From: an uncultured Lachnospiraceae bacterium
GTDB taxonomy: Bacteria > Bacillota > Clostridia > Lachnospirales > Lachnospiraceae
NCBI GenBank assembly: GCA_900313435.1
Contig: OMRF01000116.1
Coordinates: forward strand, 1-6,048
Length of the DNA stretch: 6,048 nt
Reading direction: 5' to 3'
The notes under the pieces: generated by a model
What the model was told of the DNA's origin: nothing
Databases searched by the model: none
Seen by the model: the letters and a program-made list of their open reading frames with translations, nothing else
Shown: one piece after another, positions 1 through 6,048 of the stretch
How positions within the stretch are numbered: the first letter of the stretch is position 1
How the letters are laid out: the number at the start of each line of letters is the position of its first letter
Made by a program: the position numbers and the translations under genes

Positions 1-3000
1 TGCTGCGCTCTTAGGAGTTATGCTCATCTGCGGAATTTTGGAGGTAAGGCATAGCAGGGCAAAGGCAACGCCGGATGTTGCGGCGGAGAGTTATCTTTAC
101 CTGGCAGAGCTTGCCATGGCCTCGGAGGACACGGATACGGCAGAACTCTATCTTGAGAAGATGTATGCCGACTGTGGAGAGAGTCCGGAGGGAACGCTTG
201 CCTACGCGCGTCTTTGCGTGATGAAGCAGGACTATGTGGGTGCGGGAGCACTTTATACAAAGCTTGCAAATACCGGACAGGCGGGACTGATGAATGATCT
301 CGACACGCAGATTGCCACCGGTGCCGTCAACGGGACGCTGGTGGACGTATTTTCGGCAACGGCAGCCTTAGATTATATGAAGGGGCTGGAGGAAAGCGGG
401 ATCAGCATCTCGGAATACGGTTACACTGAGGAGCAGCGAACGAGCTTTACCGCGATCGCCAACGGATCTTATGATCCTATGGGTGATATGAAAAACTTCC
501 TTGCGCAGGATACGGCGACGAAGAAGAACGCTAACGCGCAACTTGCATCCCTTGAAAATGCATCGCTTGCCGCAGAGGCGCTTGACAAGGAATACAAGGA
601 CTATCTGGCAAGCGGAAGCTATGACCCGGTAATGACGGATCAGTGTGTGGCAATCCTGAATGCGGTGCAGAAGGATACGCCGTCGGCGCTTAAGATCCCC
701 GCTTTAGACGAGGCTTATATCCGCGCACAGATCATGAAGGATGAAAAGGAAAAGCTGATCGATTATGCCGTAAGCGGGGACTCTCAGCTTGCTATGGCCG
801 CCGTGGGACAGCTCGTTGCCGATGGTGCCATCAAGGAGAAGGATCTGCCCTCCGACTTTTTGACCCTGAAGCAAAAGGATGTACAGGCGGTCGGTAAACA
901 ATGCGAGCAGGCCTTAAAAAAGATACGGAAAAAGAACGACAATGAGGGCGCAGCGGTTCGTGAAGCCGAGGCAAAGGTGGAGGCAGTTTTAAAGATTGCC
1001 GAAAAGCCGGCGCTTGTCGAGGTAGAGCGAAGGATCCAACCCGAGAAGGAGGAGCTTTCCAAGCAAAGTGCGCTCTATCTTGCAGACAGCGCGCTCTGCT
1101 ATGCGGCCGGGAACACGGACAAGGGCGATGCCATGTTCAAAAAGAGCATGGAGACGGCACCCTATGCGGATAATGATAAATTTGAGGATTCCATGCGGGA
1201 TGTATCTTCCGCAATGTACAATGCGGACGGGGATATCGGTGCCGGTGAGGATACCGACGCGTATTATGACAACGATGTAAAGGATGTGGGTGAAAGTGTT
1301 CAGGAGGCCTATGTGGAGAGCGTTCCATTTGTGAGCCCACACGTGGAAATACCCGAGGATGAGGATGAGGAAGGCAGCGGAAATCCGTTCCATCAGGAGG
1401 AGACAACGGAGGCATACGGGAATCCGTTTTCCGGTATCATCGATTCCGATGATACGGAGGAACAGCCGCCGATCGGGGAAATGCCTTTAAATGAAAAACT
1501 GACGGCACTCGAGGAGCTGACGGCAGCGGGAACAACCTATGTTACGAAGGAGAGTGCGGCCTTAAATATCGGCAAGATCGATGTGTCAGGCTTCCCCACG
1601 GTGTCCTTTAATCTTCAGACCTCGAAGCCGCTTGATTTAAAGAACCCCGGGCTTATCATCAACGACTGCAATATAGCCATAACGGATTATACGGTAACTG
1701 AGAAGAAATTTGATAAGGCGATCATCTATGCGGTGTGCGATAAATCGGGTTCCATGGAAGGCAGTACCGGCAGCCTGCAATCTGCAGTGTACAGTCTGGC
1801 AGGGAGTCTTTCCAAGAACGAACAGATGGGCTTGATCGGGTTCTCGGACGGTGTGGATTTTGATTCCGGCATCGTGAGCGATCCTTCGCAGCTGACGGAG
1901 TATATCAGTATGCTGGAGGCTGACGGCGGAACAAATATCGCCTCCGGTACCTTTGCCGCACTGTCGCATATCTCCGGAAGCGAGGATACGATCAATGTCG
2001 TGATCGTGATGACGGACGGCGAGGACAGCTCCTTTGACAGCGGGACACTTGCCAAATTGGCGGAGTACACAAGCAACGGGCATACCATGGTTTATACCGT
2101 GGGCATGGGCAGCAGCGTAAATTCCGGCTACTTAAGTCAGATTGCAAGAGCAGGTAACGGACGTTCCCTGCATTCCTTCTCCTCAAGAGAGCTGAAGGCA
2201 ATCTACGACTTTGTTCATACACAGATGGAAAACAATTATGTCGTTACGTTTACGGCAAAGAATACCAAGTCTAACAATCGAGTTTTGACCGTGGCAAATT
2301 CCACTGACGGCTTTGCGGTTTCGAAGGAGTACACTCTTGGGCGCGATGAAGATGAGGAAGAAGACGGAGATGTTGTCGTTTACGGTTTTTCCAATAAGAA
2401 GATCTATAAGGAAAATGAGGATGTAACCGCAAGCATTCGCGGAAAAGGTTTTAAAAATGACATGGAATGCAATGTCACCCTGGTGGGAGACGGATACCGC
2501 GGAAGCATTACCGGAAGCTTTGTGTCGGAAACACAGTTCGTGGTGACCATTCCGGCCAAGGTTCCTCCGGGGAAGTACAGAGCCATGATCGCCATCGGAT
2601 CCACAGCCTATAAGGATGAGATCGAGATCTTGGACGGGGATGAGAAGATCTTCCGTTACGGAGCTTACTGGTTTTACGGTGACAAGGTGATCCGGGATGA
2701 AGAAAACCAAACAGTCACCATCAAGGGTAATGTGATGATGAACGGATACCTGAATTTCGGCGGTGATGTAGTGATCAACGGTGACACCTTGAAGGAGACG
2801 GTGTCCATGACCAGCGAGGGCGGGAGCAGAGTAGTCTTTTCAGCTCCGTTGCCCGGACTTTTGGAATTATTCTGTAATTCGGTGTCGGTGGGAAGCTGGC
2901 ACGGTTATACGCTTCACAAGGATGAGGCGCATATGAAGGATCTGAATAATTATACGGTGGAGTCGGTATCCATCCCGAACCCGGTGGCGATGGTCGCTTT

Positions 3001-4102
3001 GGTGGTAACGGATCCTGAATATAAACTGTATCCGCATAAATTGGAGTACAAAGCGGCGAGTGTAGCGTTTAATTTCCCGACTGTGACGCAGGTGCTTGAG
3101 ACCTATCACAAGACTCCGTTTAAGTTTGATGCCGATTTCGGAGGATATCTTGATGCGAACGGACATCATTCCAAGGGACATGTCAATGTGGAGGATCTCG
3201 GTGTAGATTTTCATATAAAAGCGTTTAAATTTCAAATTAAGAAGGCATCCTTCAGCTGGGATACCTACAACAATGATTACGGTCTGGCCTTTGTTGTCAA
3301 AACAGGCTTTGGTTTGAAAAAAGATAACGCCTTCGGATTTGAGATTGCCTTTAAGGGCGGAAAATGGGATGCGGCAAAGCTGTATATTGATATTCCCTGG
3401 CCCGTGGTGATAGAGCCGGTTCCTGTCACGATCAGGAATTTTATCGTCGGTTTTTCGGATCTGTCATCTGTATCGCAGGATGCAAGCTTCGGAGCGACAC
3501 TTTTGCAGATGAGTTGGGAGGGAAGCTGCGATATTGAGGTGTCAAACCTCACAGAATTGATCCCGGGTGCAAATTCGTTTTTCGGTTCGCTGCCGCTTGT
3601 CGCGTTTAAGGATACGAAGGTTAAGGCGAATTTTCACAACGCAAGCTTTTCGTTGACCAGTAATGTCACGCTGTTCGGCGAGTTGAACATCGGGGAGGTT
3701 GAGGCGTACCTCGGGAAGTATACATTTACAAACTATGTGCTCGGAATTGTCGATGCGGAGGTTGCGGGCGTGTTCCTGAGAGCCACAGTAGGACCCAATC
3801 TGGATCTTCCTCGCTTAAAGATTAAAGGACAGGGAACTCTCGAACTCGGGATCAATGATAAAAACGCGTATACATATATGGCCGGAGAACTTGAATTCAT
3901 GCTTGACTTTATCAAGAAGCTTGAACTGAAAGGAAGGCTGAGCATAGAAAACGGTATTTACGGAGAAAACGGATCCCTGAATCTCTACTACAATGTCAAA
4001 CGAGATGACATTGATGGCTTAAAGAAGGGTGATGTCATCGGCGCGCAATGCGGGATCAGCGGATGGTGGCCGTATGTAAAGCTGCTTAAAAAGACTGATT
4101 AG
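1..4102 (+). CDS. Large membrane-anchored TPR/VWA/Ig-like surface protein, 5' partial
   Basis: The reading frame is open from base 2 (first full codon) to TAG at 4100-4102. ATG at 20 is probably not the start: the six upstream codons read AALLGV and join MLICGIL into one hydrophobic helix, followed by positive RHSRAK, and the AGGAG at 13-17 lies only 2 bases from that ATG. Order of domains, counting from that Met: end of a TM helix (to 7); two TPR-like repeats (23-87); a long helical region with a third TPR-like unit (350-383); an acidic linker (382-490); a pre-VWA beta segment (518-560); a VWA domain (565-745) with MIDAS residues DKSGS 574-578, T638 and D666; an acidic hinge (776-784); an IPT/Ig-like domain (784-872); and a beta-rich C-terminus (873-1360). 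No LPxTG or C-terminal TM is seen, so the N-terminal helix is the only anchor and the rest is probably extracytoplasmic. VWA domains usually bind proteins through a metal ion; the ligand here is unknown. No enzyme domain is recognised. Confidence 0.93.
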   Translation, partial: AALLGVMLICGILEVRHSRAKATPDVAAESYLYLAELAMASEDTDTAELYLEKMYADCGESPEGTLAYARLCVMKQDYVGAGALYTKLANTGQAGLMNDLDTQIATGAVNGTLVDVFSATAALDYMKGLEESGISISEYGYTEEQRTSFTAIANGSYDPMGDMKNFLAQDTATKKNANAQLASLENASLAAEALDKEYKDYLASGSYDPVMTDQCVAILNAVQKDTPSALKIPALDEAYIRAQIMKDEKEKLIDYAVSGDSQLAMAAVGQLVADGAIKEKDLPSDFLTLKQKDVQAVGKQCEQALKKIRKKNDNEGAAVREAEAKVEAVLKIAEKPALVEVERRIQPEKEELSKQSALYLADSALCYAAGNTDKGDAMFKKSMETAPYADNDKFEDSMRDVSSAMYNADGDIGAGEDTDAYYDNDVKDVGESVQEAYVESVPFVSPHVEIPEDEDEEGSGNPFHQEETTEAYGNPFSGIIDSDDTEEQPPIGEMPLNEKLTALEELTAAGTTYVTKESAALNIGKIDVSGFPTVSFNLQTSKPLDLKNPGLIINDCNIAITDYTVTEKKFDKAIIYAVCDKSGSMEGSTGSLQSAVYSLAGSLSKNEQMGLIGFSDGVDFDSGIVSDPSQLTEYISMLEADGGTNIASGTFAALSHISGSEDTINVVIVMTDGEDSSFDSGTLAKLAEYTSNGHTMVYTVGMGSSVNSGYLSQIARAGNGRSLHSFSSRELKAIYDFVHTQMENNYVVTFTAKNTKSNNRVLTVANSTDGFAVSKEYTLGRDEDEEEDGDVVVYGFSNKKIYKENEDVTASIRGKGFKNDMECNVTLVGDGYRGSITGSFVSETQFVVTIPAKVPPGKYRAMIAIGSTAYKDEIEILDGDEKIFRYGAYWFYGDKVIRDEENQTVTIKGNVMMNGYLNFGGDVVINGDTLKETVSMTSEGGSRVVFSAPLPGLLELFCNSVSVGSWHGYTLHKDEAHMKDLNNYTVESVSIPNPVAMVALVVTDPEYKLYPHKLEYKAASVAFNFPTVTQVLETYHKTPFKFDADFGGYLDANGHHSKGHVNVEDLGVDFHIKAFKFQIKKASFSWDTYNNDYGLAFVVKTGFGLKKDNAFGFEIAFKGGKWDAAKLYIDIPWPVVIEPVPVTIRNFIVGFSDLSSVSQDASFGATLLQMSWEGSCDIEVSNLTELIPGANSFFGSLPLVAFKDTKVKANFHNASFSLTSNVTLFGELNIGEVEAYLGKYTFTNYVLGIVDAEVAGVFLRATVGPNLDLPRLKIKGQGTLELGINDKNAYTYMAGELEFMLDFIKKLELKGRLSIENGIYGENGSLNLYYNVKRDDIDGLKKGDVIGAQCGISGWWPYVKLLKKTD
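2..40 (+). other. C-terminal end of a transmembrane helix of gene 1
   Basis: The codons read AALLGVMLICGIL, uninterrupted hydrophobic residues, then E, V and a basic, polar stretch RHSRAK. This is the exit end of a membrane-spanning helix or uncleaved signal anchor whose beginning lies upstream of the window. In related anaerobes such a helix often follows a short cytoplasmic zinc-ribbon or a proline-rich segment. Whether that is so here cannot be seen. Confidence 0.7.
86..280 (+). other. Two TPR-like helical repeats in gene 1
   Basis: Residues 23-55 and 56-87 form two consecutive units of about 33 residues, each a helix-turn-helix with TPR-like spacing. The first has AESYLYLAELA, then the turn ASEDTDT, then AELYLEKMYAD. 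The second has GTLAYARLCVMKQDY followed by VGAGALYTKLANTG. TPRs usually bind peptides or other proteins. The residues that follow stay helical but are too degenerate to assign by eye, until a third TPR-like unit at residues 350-383 (bases 1067-1168: ALYLADSALCYAAGNTDKGD, then a helix ending ETAP). Confidence 0.6.
1163..1504 (+). other. Acidic, probably disordered linker with two GNPF motifs
   Basis: Residues 382-495 are dense in Asp and Glu, including PEDEDEE at 445-451 and DSDDTEEQPP further on, with Gly, Ser and Pro and few bulky hydrophobics. Two GNPF tetrapeptides lie 13 residues apart (454-457 and 467-470). The stretch separates the helical TPR-like half from the VWA half and most likely acts as a flexible spacer or stalk. 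A short GAGGAT repeat at 1355-1366 encodes part of it. Confidence 0.65.
1712..2254 (+). other. von Willebrand factor A domain with intact MIDAS
   Basis: The domain starts with the hydrophobic strand AIIYAVCDKSGSM, giving the DxSxS MIDAS loop (D574, S576, S578). It continues through LIGFSDGVDF and the GGTNIASG loop supplying T638. The strand VVIVMTDGEDSS supplies D666, and strand VYTVGMGSS and helix LSQIARAGNG with SRELKAIYDFV close the Rossmann-like fold. All five metal-coordinating positions are present, so divalent-metal-dependent ligand binding is plausible. A pre-VWA beta segment (residues 518-560, DVSGFPTVSFNLQT and on to IAITDYTVTE) precedes it, as in many bacterial surface VWA proteins. 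Confidence 0.93.
2369..2635 (+). other. IPT/Ig-like beta-sandwich domain after the VWA domain
   Basis: Residues 784-872 begin after the acidic hinge RDEDEEEDGD (775-784). The pattern is VVVYGFSNKKIYKENEDVTA, then IRGKGFKNDMECNVTLVGDG, then FVVTIPAKVPPGKYRAMIAIG and a final strand YKDEIEIL. The GxGF turn and the IPxxxPPGxY turn are typical of IPT/TIG and related Ig-like folds. It probably acts as a spacer or protein-binding module. Assignment is by eye and only to fold type. Confidence 0.6.
2636..4099 (+). other. Unrecognised beta-rich C-terminal region of gene 1
   Basis: Residues 873-1360 are made mostly of alternating hydrophobic/polar stretches suggesting successive beta strands, for example FHIKAFKFQIKKASFSW, YGLAFVVKTGFGLKK, FGFEIAFKGGKW, and near the end LKIKGQGTLELGI and MAGELEFMLDF. 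Gly and Asn turns separate the strands. A short proline-rich strand reads IPWPVVIEPVPVT. It ends with GWWPYVKLLKKTD and has no sorting signal or membrane helix. I do not recognise a family. The strand regularity is compatible with an elongated sheet, a beta-solenoid or a lipid-groove type fold, which cannot be told apart by eye. Confidence 0.5.
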
Positions 4103-4109
4103 GGGGGAG
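4101..4109 (+). promoter_or_regulatory. Ribosome binding site of gene 2 overlapping the gene 1 stop
   Basis: The purine run AGGGGGGAG starts inside the TAG stop (4100-4102) of gene 1 and ends 4 bases before ATG at 4114. It supports ATG 4114 as the start rather than the in-frame ATG at 4129, which has no comparable upstream purine run. The overlap suggests that ribosomes ending gene 1 help start gene 2. The 11-base gap has no room for a terminator or separate promoter. Confidence 0.75.
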
Positions 4110-4113
4110 AGAT

Positions 4114-4209
4114 ATGAATAATCGAGTGATGAATAAAAAAGCATACAGATATCTTTTCCTTCCGCTTTTGTTTTGCCTTTGCTTTGCTTTTGTCATAAAA
4201 ACTTATGCG
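4114..4209 (+). other. Signal peptide of gene 2
   Basis: Residues 1-32: a basic N-region (R4, K8, K9, R12), the hydrophobic core LFLPLLFCLCFAFVI, then KTYA with small or polar residues at -3 (T30) and -1 (A32). Cleavage before E33 fits type I signal peptidase. The Cys residues at 21 and 23 lie in the core without a proper lipobox, so a lipoprotein is unlikely. Confidence 0.8.
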
Positions 4210-6048
4210 GAATCCTACGAAAGAGATGTATACTACGTTGATCAGGATGGCAGGAGCTTTTATATAGCCGTTATCTTTGCAAACGAACAGGATAAAACCG
4301 GAATCAAACTGAAGGGGCCCGACGACAAGTACAGGAAGCTTGACTCTAAAACGATCACTACGATCAACGAGAAGAATTATATCTATATCCTGGTGGAAAA
4401 TGCCAATCAGGGACAGTGGAAGCTGGTCTTTGACCGGGATCCCGGGGACAAGGTAGAGATCAAGGCCTACGCGGATGAGGCGCCTATTACGGTGGATTCC
4501 GTCAATGTGGGGACTCCGGATGCCGAAAACAAGGTGCCTGTGAGTTTTAAGGTTTCTCAGGAGGATGAAAGGAACTACAGCTATGAGATCCGTCTGGGCG
4601 CGGATGAGAGCATGGGCGAGTACCGAGTGCTTGCGACAGGAAGCTCCGAGGCCGGAAAGGAGGTCTCCGAATCCGTTTCTTTTGCGGATGTAAATACCTA
4701 TGACTCATATTATATTCAGGTATATGTCCATTACGAAAAGGACGGAATCCCGAACTTTGATATGCGAACGAGTGCAGCGTTTGCCTATACAAATCCTGAC
4801 GGAGACGCACCCTTAATAGAGGACTATAATCTCCGTGTGGAGATAGACAATGCCCAGATCGTGGCGGATGTGGCGGGACACACAGGGGATGTTAAGGCAT
4901 ACAGTGTCAAGCTGACAGAGGATGGAACAGCAGGGGAAGCGCAAGCTTTTGATCTTGAGGAAAACGGTGAACAGGCTTACGTTTCATTCAAGCCGGAAAC
5001 ACAGGTGCTTACCTGTGATCTTACCATCATGCACGGAAACGGGAGAACCTCGGCGCCGCTTACAAAGACAGCCTATCTTGTTCCGCAGCAGGGCGTGACC
5101 TTTGTCAGTGTTCCGGCAAGTGGACCGTTGACGAGTGATGTGTTAAACCTTGAATATGAAAATGCGTCGAACCTGGTTGTAAAGATTGAGAGAACCGATG
5201 GAAAGGATGTGCCGGAGTTCACTTTGAACGGAACAGGTGTCAGGCAGCTGAAGCTTGGTGAGTTTCCGATTGAAGCGGAAATTTCCTACACCACACCGGA
5301 CAACATCACCTATGTATACCACAGGATCTATTCTTTGGACGACATTCCGCCGACACTCAAGATTTATGAGGCTTTAGACGGCACAGTGACGAAGAACAGT
5401 CATATCGTGGTGACCGGAAAAACAGACGCGGATGCGGTTCTTACGGTTAACGGCGCGGAGACGGCAAAGAACGCGAACGGCAGCTTTTCCGTAGAGCTGG
5501 ACCTCGCAAACGGGAAGAACAGTTACACGATCGAGGCTTCGGACACGGCCGGCAATACATCCTCCTATGTGTTTACCGTCACCTACAGCAAGGACGGCAG
5601 CGTACCCGAGGAGGTACTCGAGGAGGAAACCGGCAATGTAAAGACTCACTTTACGGCAAAGCTTTCAAAGTGGCTGTGGCTGGTCGGTATTTGCATGCTT
5701 GTGGTTTATGTGCTGTTCCTTGTGATCTTTGTACTGAATGGCAAAAAATCGCGTTCGGGAAGGGATAATCTCAGACGTGCGACCCTTGTGACGGCAATCT
5801 GCTCCGGTGTTTACGGTGTGGCGGATCTTGTCTTTTACATCTTGCGCAGGCACTACGAAAAGTCTGCGGACTATATCGACCTTGCGGTAAACCGGCTGGA
5901 GGATGCAAGTAAATATCTGAAGATGACAAAGCTCTGCAGAATCTTCCTGATCATTTTTGCCGTAATGTTTGTACTCTCGGTTGCAGTGCTTGTAATAAGC
6001 AAAAAACGTGTAAATGCTCCGCAAAAGAAAACGATGCAAAAGGTACAA
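4114..6048 (+). CDS. Secreted/membrane Ig-like multi-domain protein with C-terminal TM segments, 3' partial
   Basis: An open frame of 645 codons with no stop by the window end. Residues 1-32 are a classical signal peptide: MNNRVMNKKAYR, the hydrophobic core LFLPLLFCLCFAFVI, and a likely cut after TYA (A32). The mature part has about five beta-sandwich units: 33-121 (strands plus GPDDKY and GQWKLVF, resembling the domain that often follows VWA domains), two FN3-like units (about 122-229 and 232-325), a fourth (about 328-408), and a clear bacterial Ig-like unit (410-492). An acidic linker (PEEVLEEE) leads to a strong TM helix at 520-541, followed by basic KKSRSGR. A weaker hydrophobic segment lies at 556-577, an amphipathic charged helix at 578-609, and a second strong TM at 610-629 followed by KKR. 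The Ig-like part is therefore probably outside the cell. No catalytic motif is visible. It sits 11 bases after the VWA gene, so a shared surface complex is inferred; function is unknown. Confidence 0.93.
   Translation, partial: MNNRVMNKKAYRYLFLPLLFCLCFAFVIKTYAESYERDVYYVDQDGRSFYIAVIFANEQDKTGIKLKGPDDKYRKLDSKTITTINEKNYIYILVENANQGQWKLVFDRDPGDKVEIKAYADEAPITVDSVNVGTPDAENKVPVSFKVSQEDERNYSYEIRLGADESMGEYRVLATGSSEAGKEVSESVSFADVNTYDSYYIQVYVHYEKDGIPNFDMRTSAAFAYTNPDGDAPLIEDYNLRVEIDNAQIVADVAGHTGDVKAYSVKLTEDGTAGEAQAFDLEENGEQAYVSFKPETQVLTCDLTIMHGNGRTSAPLTKTAYLVPQQGVTFVSVPASGPLTSDVLNLEYENASNLVVKIERTDGKDVPEFTLNGTGVRQLKLGEFPIEAEISYTTPDNITYVYHRIYSLDDIPPTLKIYEALDGTVTKNSHIVVTGKTDADAVLTVNGAETAKNANGSFSVELDLANGKNSYTIEASDTAGNTSSYVFTVTYSKDGSVPEEVLEEETGNVKTHFTAKLSKWLWLVGICMLVVYVLFLVIFVLNGKKSRSGRDNLRRATLVTAICSGVYGVADLVFYILRRHYEKSADYIDLAVNRLEDASKYLKMTKLCRIFLIIFAVMFVLSVAVLVISKKRVNAPQKKTMQKVQ
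5341..5589 (+). other. Bacterial Ig-like domain nearest the membrane in gene 2
   Basis: Residues 410-492 follow the familiar bacterial Ig-like pattern: DIPPTLKIYE, then VVTGKTDADAVLTVNG, then the FSVELDLANGKNSYTIEASDTAGN core and a last strand YVFTVTY. The GKTDxDAxLTVNG and NGxFSVxLxLxxGxN motifs and EASDTAGN turn are hallmarks of the family seen in surface and secreted proteins of Gram-positive bacteria. It lies just outside the TM helix and likely acts as a stalk. Confidence 0.85.
5671..6000 (+). other. Membrane region of gene 2 with two strong and one weaker hydrophobic segments
   Basis: Residues 520-541 (WLWLVGICMLVVYVLFLVIFVL) and 610-629 (IFLIIFAVMFVLSVAVLVIS) are convincing TM helices, each followed by basic residues (KKSRSGR; KKR) that would be cytoplasmic. 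Between them, residues 556-577 (ATLVTAICSGVYGVADLVFYIL) are moderately hydrophobic and could be a third helix. With all three crossing, the charged helix at 578-609 is outside. If the middle one does not cross, the two strong helices cannot both end with their basic flank inside, so the three-helix model fits better. Confidence 0.7.

Noticed and set aside
1355..1371. GAGGAT short tandem repeat
   Set aside because: Only two full copies; it encodes the acidic EDEDEE run and is explained by amino-acid composition. Too short to call a slippage or phase-variation site.
1637..2083. Antisense open frame of 148 codons opposite the VWA region
   Set aside because: It is the reverse complement of a well-supported domain with conserved MIDAS residues; its product is rich in His, Arg and Cys with no recognisable motif.
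2183..2710. Antisense open frame of 175 codons opposite the IPT-like region
   Set aside because: It overlaps a coherent coding frame on the + strand, its translation shows no domain pattern and I saw no good ribosome binding site; length alone is not support.
4050..4102. C-terminal cell-wall sorting signal in gene 1
   Set aside because: There is no LPxTG-like motif and no terminal hydrophobic segment; the end is GWWPYVKLLKKTD.
4156..4182. Possible lipobox around Cys21 or Cys23 in the gene 2 signal peptide
   Set aside because: The residues before the cysteines (LLF and LFCL) do not fit a lipobox, and both Cys are in the hydrophobic core, followed by more hydrophobic residues.
5665..6048. Antisense open frame of 127 codons opposite the membrane part of gene 2
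   Set aside because: The + strand frame encodes a coherent Ig-like and TM protein over the same bases, so this is a shadow.

Overview
The window holds two large protein-coding genes on the + strand, in tandem 11 bases apart, filling almost all of it. Both are cut by the window edges: the first lacks its 5' end and the second its 3' end. I found no RNA genes, mobile elements, CRISPR arrays, integrases or terminators. The organism looks like a low-to-mid GC Firmicute, most plausibly a Clostridia/Lachnospiraceae-type gut or rumen anaerobe. The reasons are a purine-rich Shine-Dalgarno at close spacing, mixed codon use with AGA/AGG and ATA, a Gram-positive-like signal peptide, and modular surface proteins built from TPR, VWA and Ig-like units. 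This assignment is inference; there is no taxonomic marker.

Region 1 to 4102 encodes the C-terminal 1366 residues of a very large membrane-anchored protein. In order it has: the end of a transmembrane helix, TPR-like helical repeats, a long helical region, a roughly 110-residue acidic linker with two GNPF motifs, a pre-VWA beta segment, a von Willebrand factor A domain with an intact MIDAS (metal-ion-dependent adhesion site), a second acidic hinge, an IPT/Ig-like domain, and about 490 residues rich in predicted beta strand that I do not recognise. Region 4114 to 6048 encodes a protein with a cleavable signal peptide, about five Ig/FN3-like beta-sandwich domains, and a C-terminal part with three hydrophobic segments; it is still open at the window end.

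The stop codon of gene 1 overlaps the ribosome binding site of gene 2, so the two are almost certainly co-transcribed and probably translationally coupled. The simplest reading is an envelope complex: a VWA protein that could bind a ligand through a metal ion, and a partner that carries extracellular Ig-like domains and connects to the membrane. No catalytic domain is visible in either product, so the function (adhesion, surface assembly, sensing) cannot be fixed from this window. Residue numbers for gene 1 count from the Met codon at base 20, which is probably internal.
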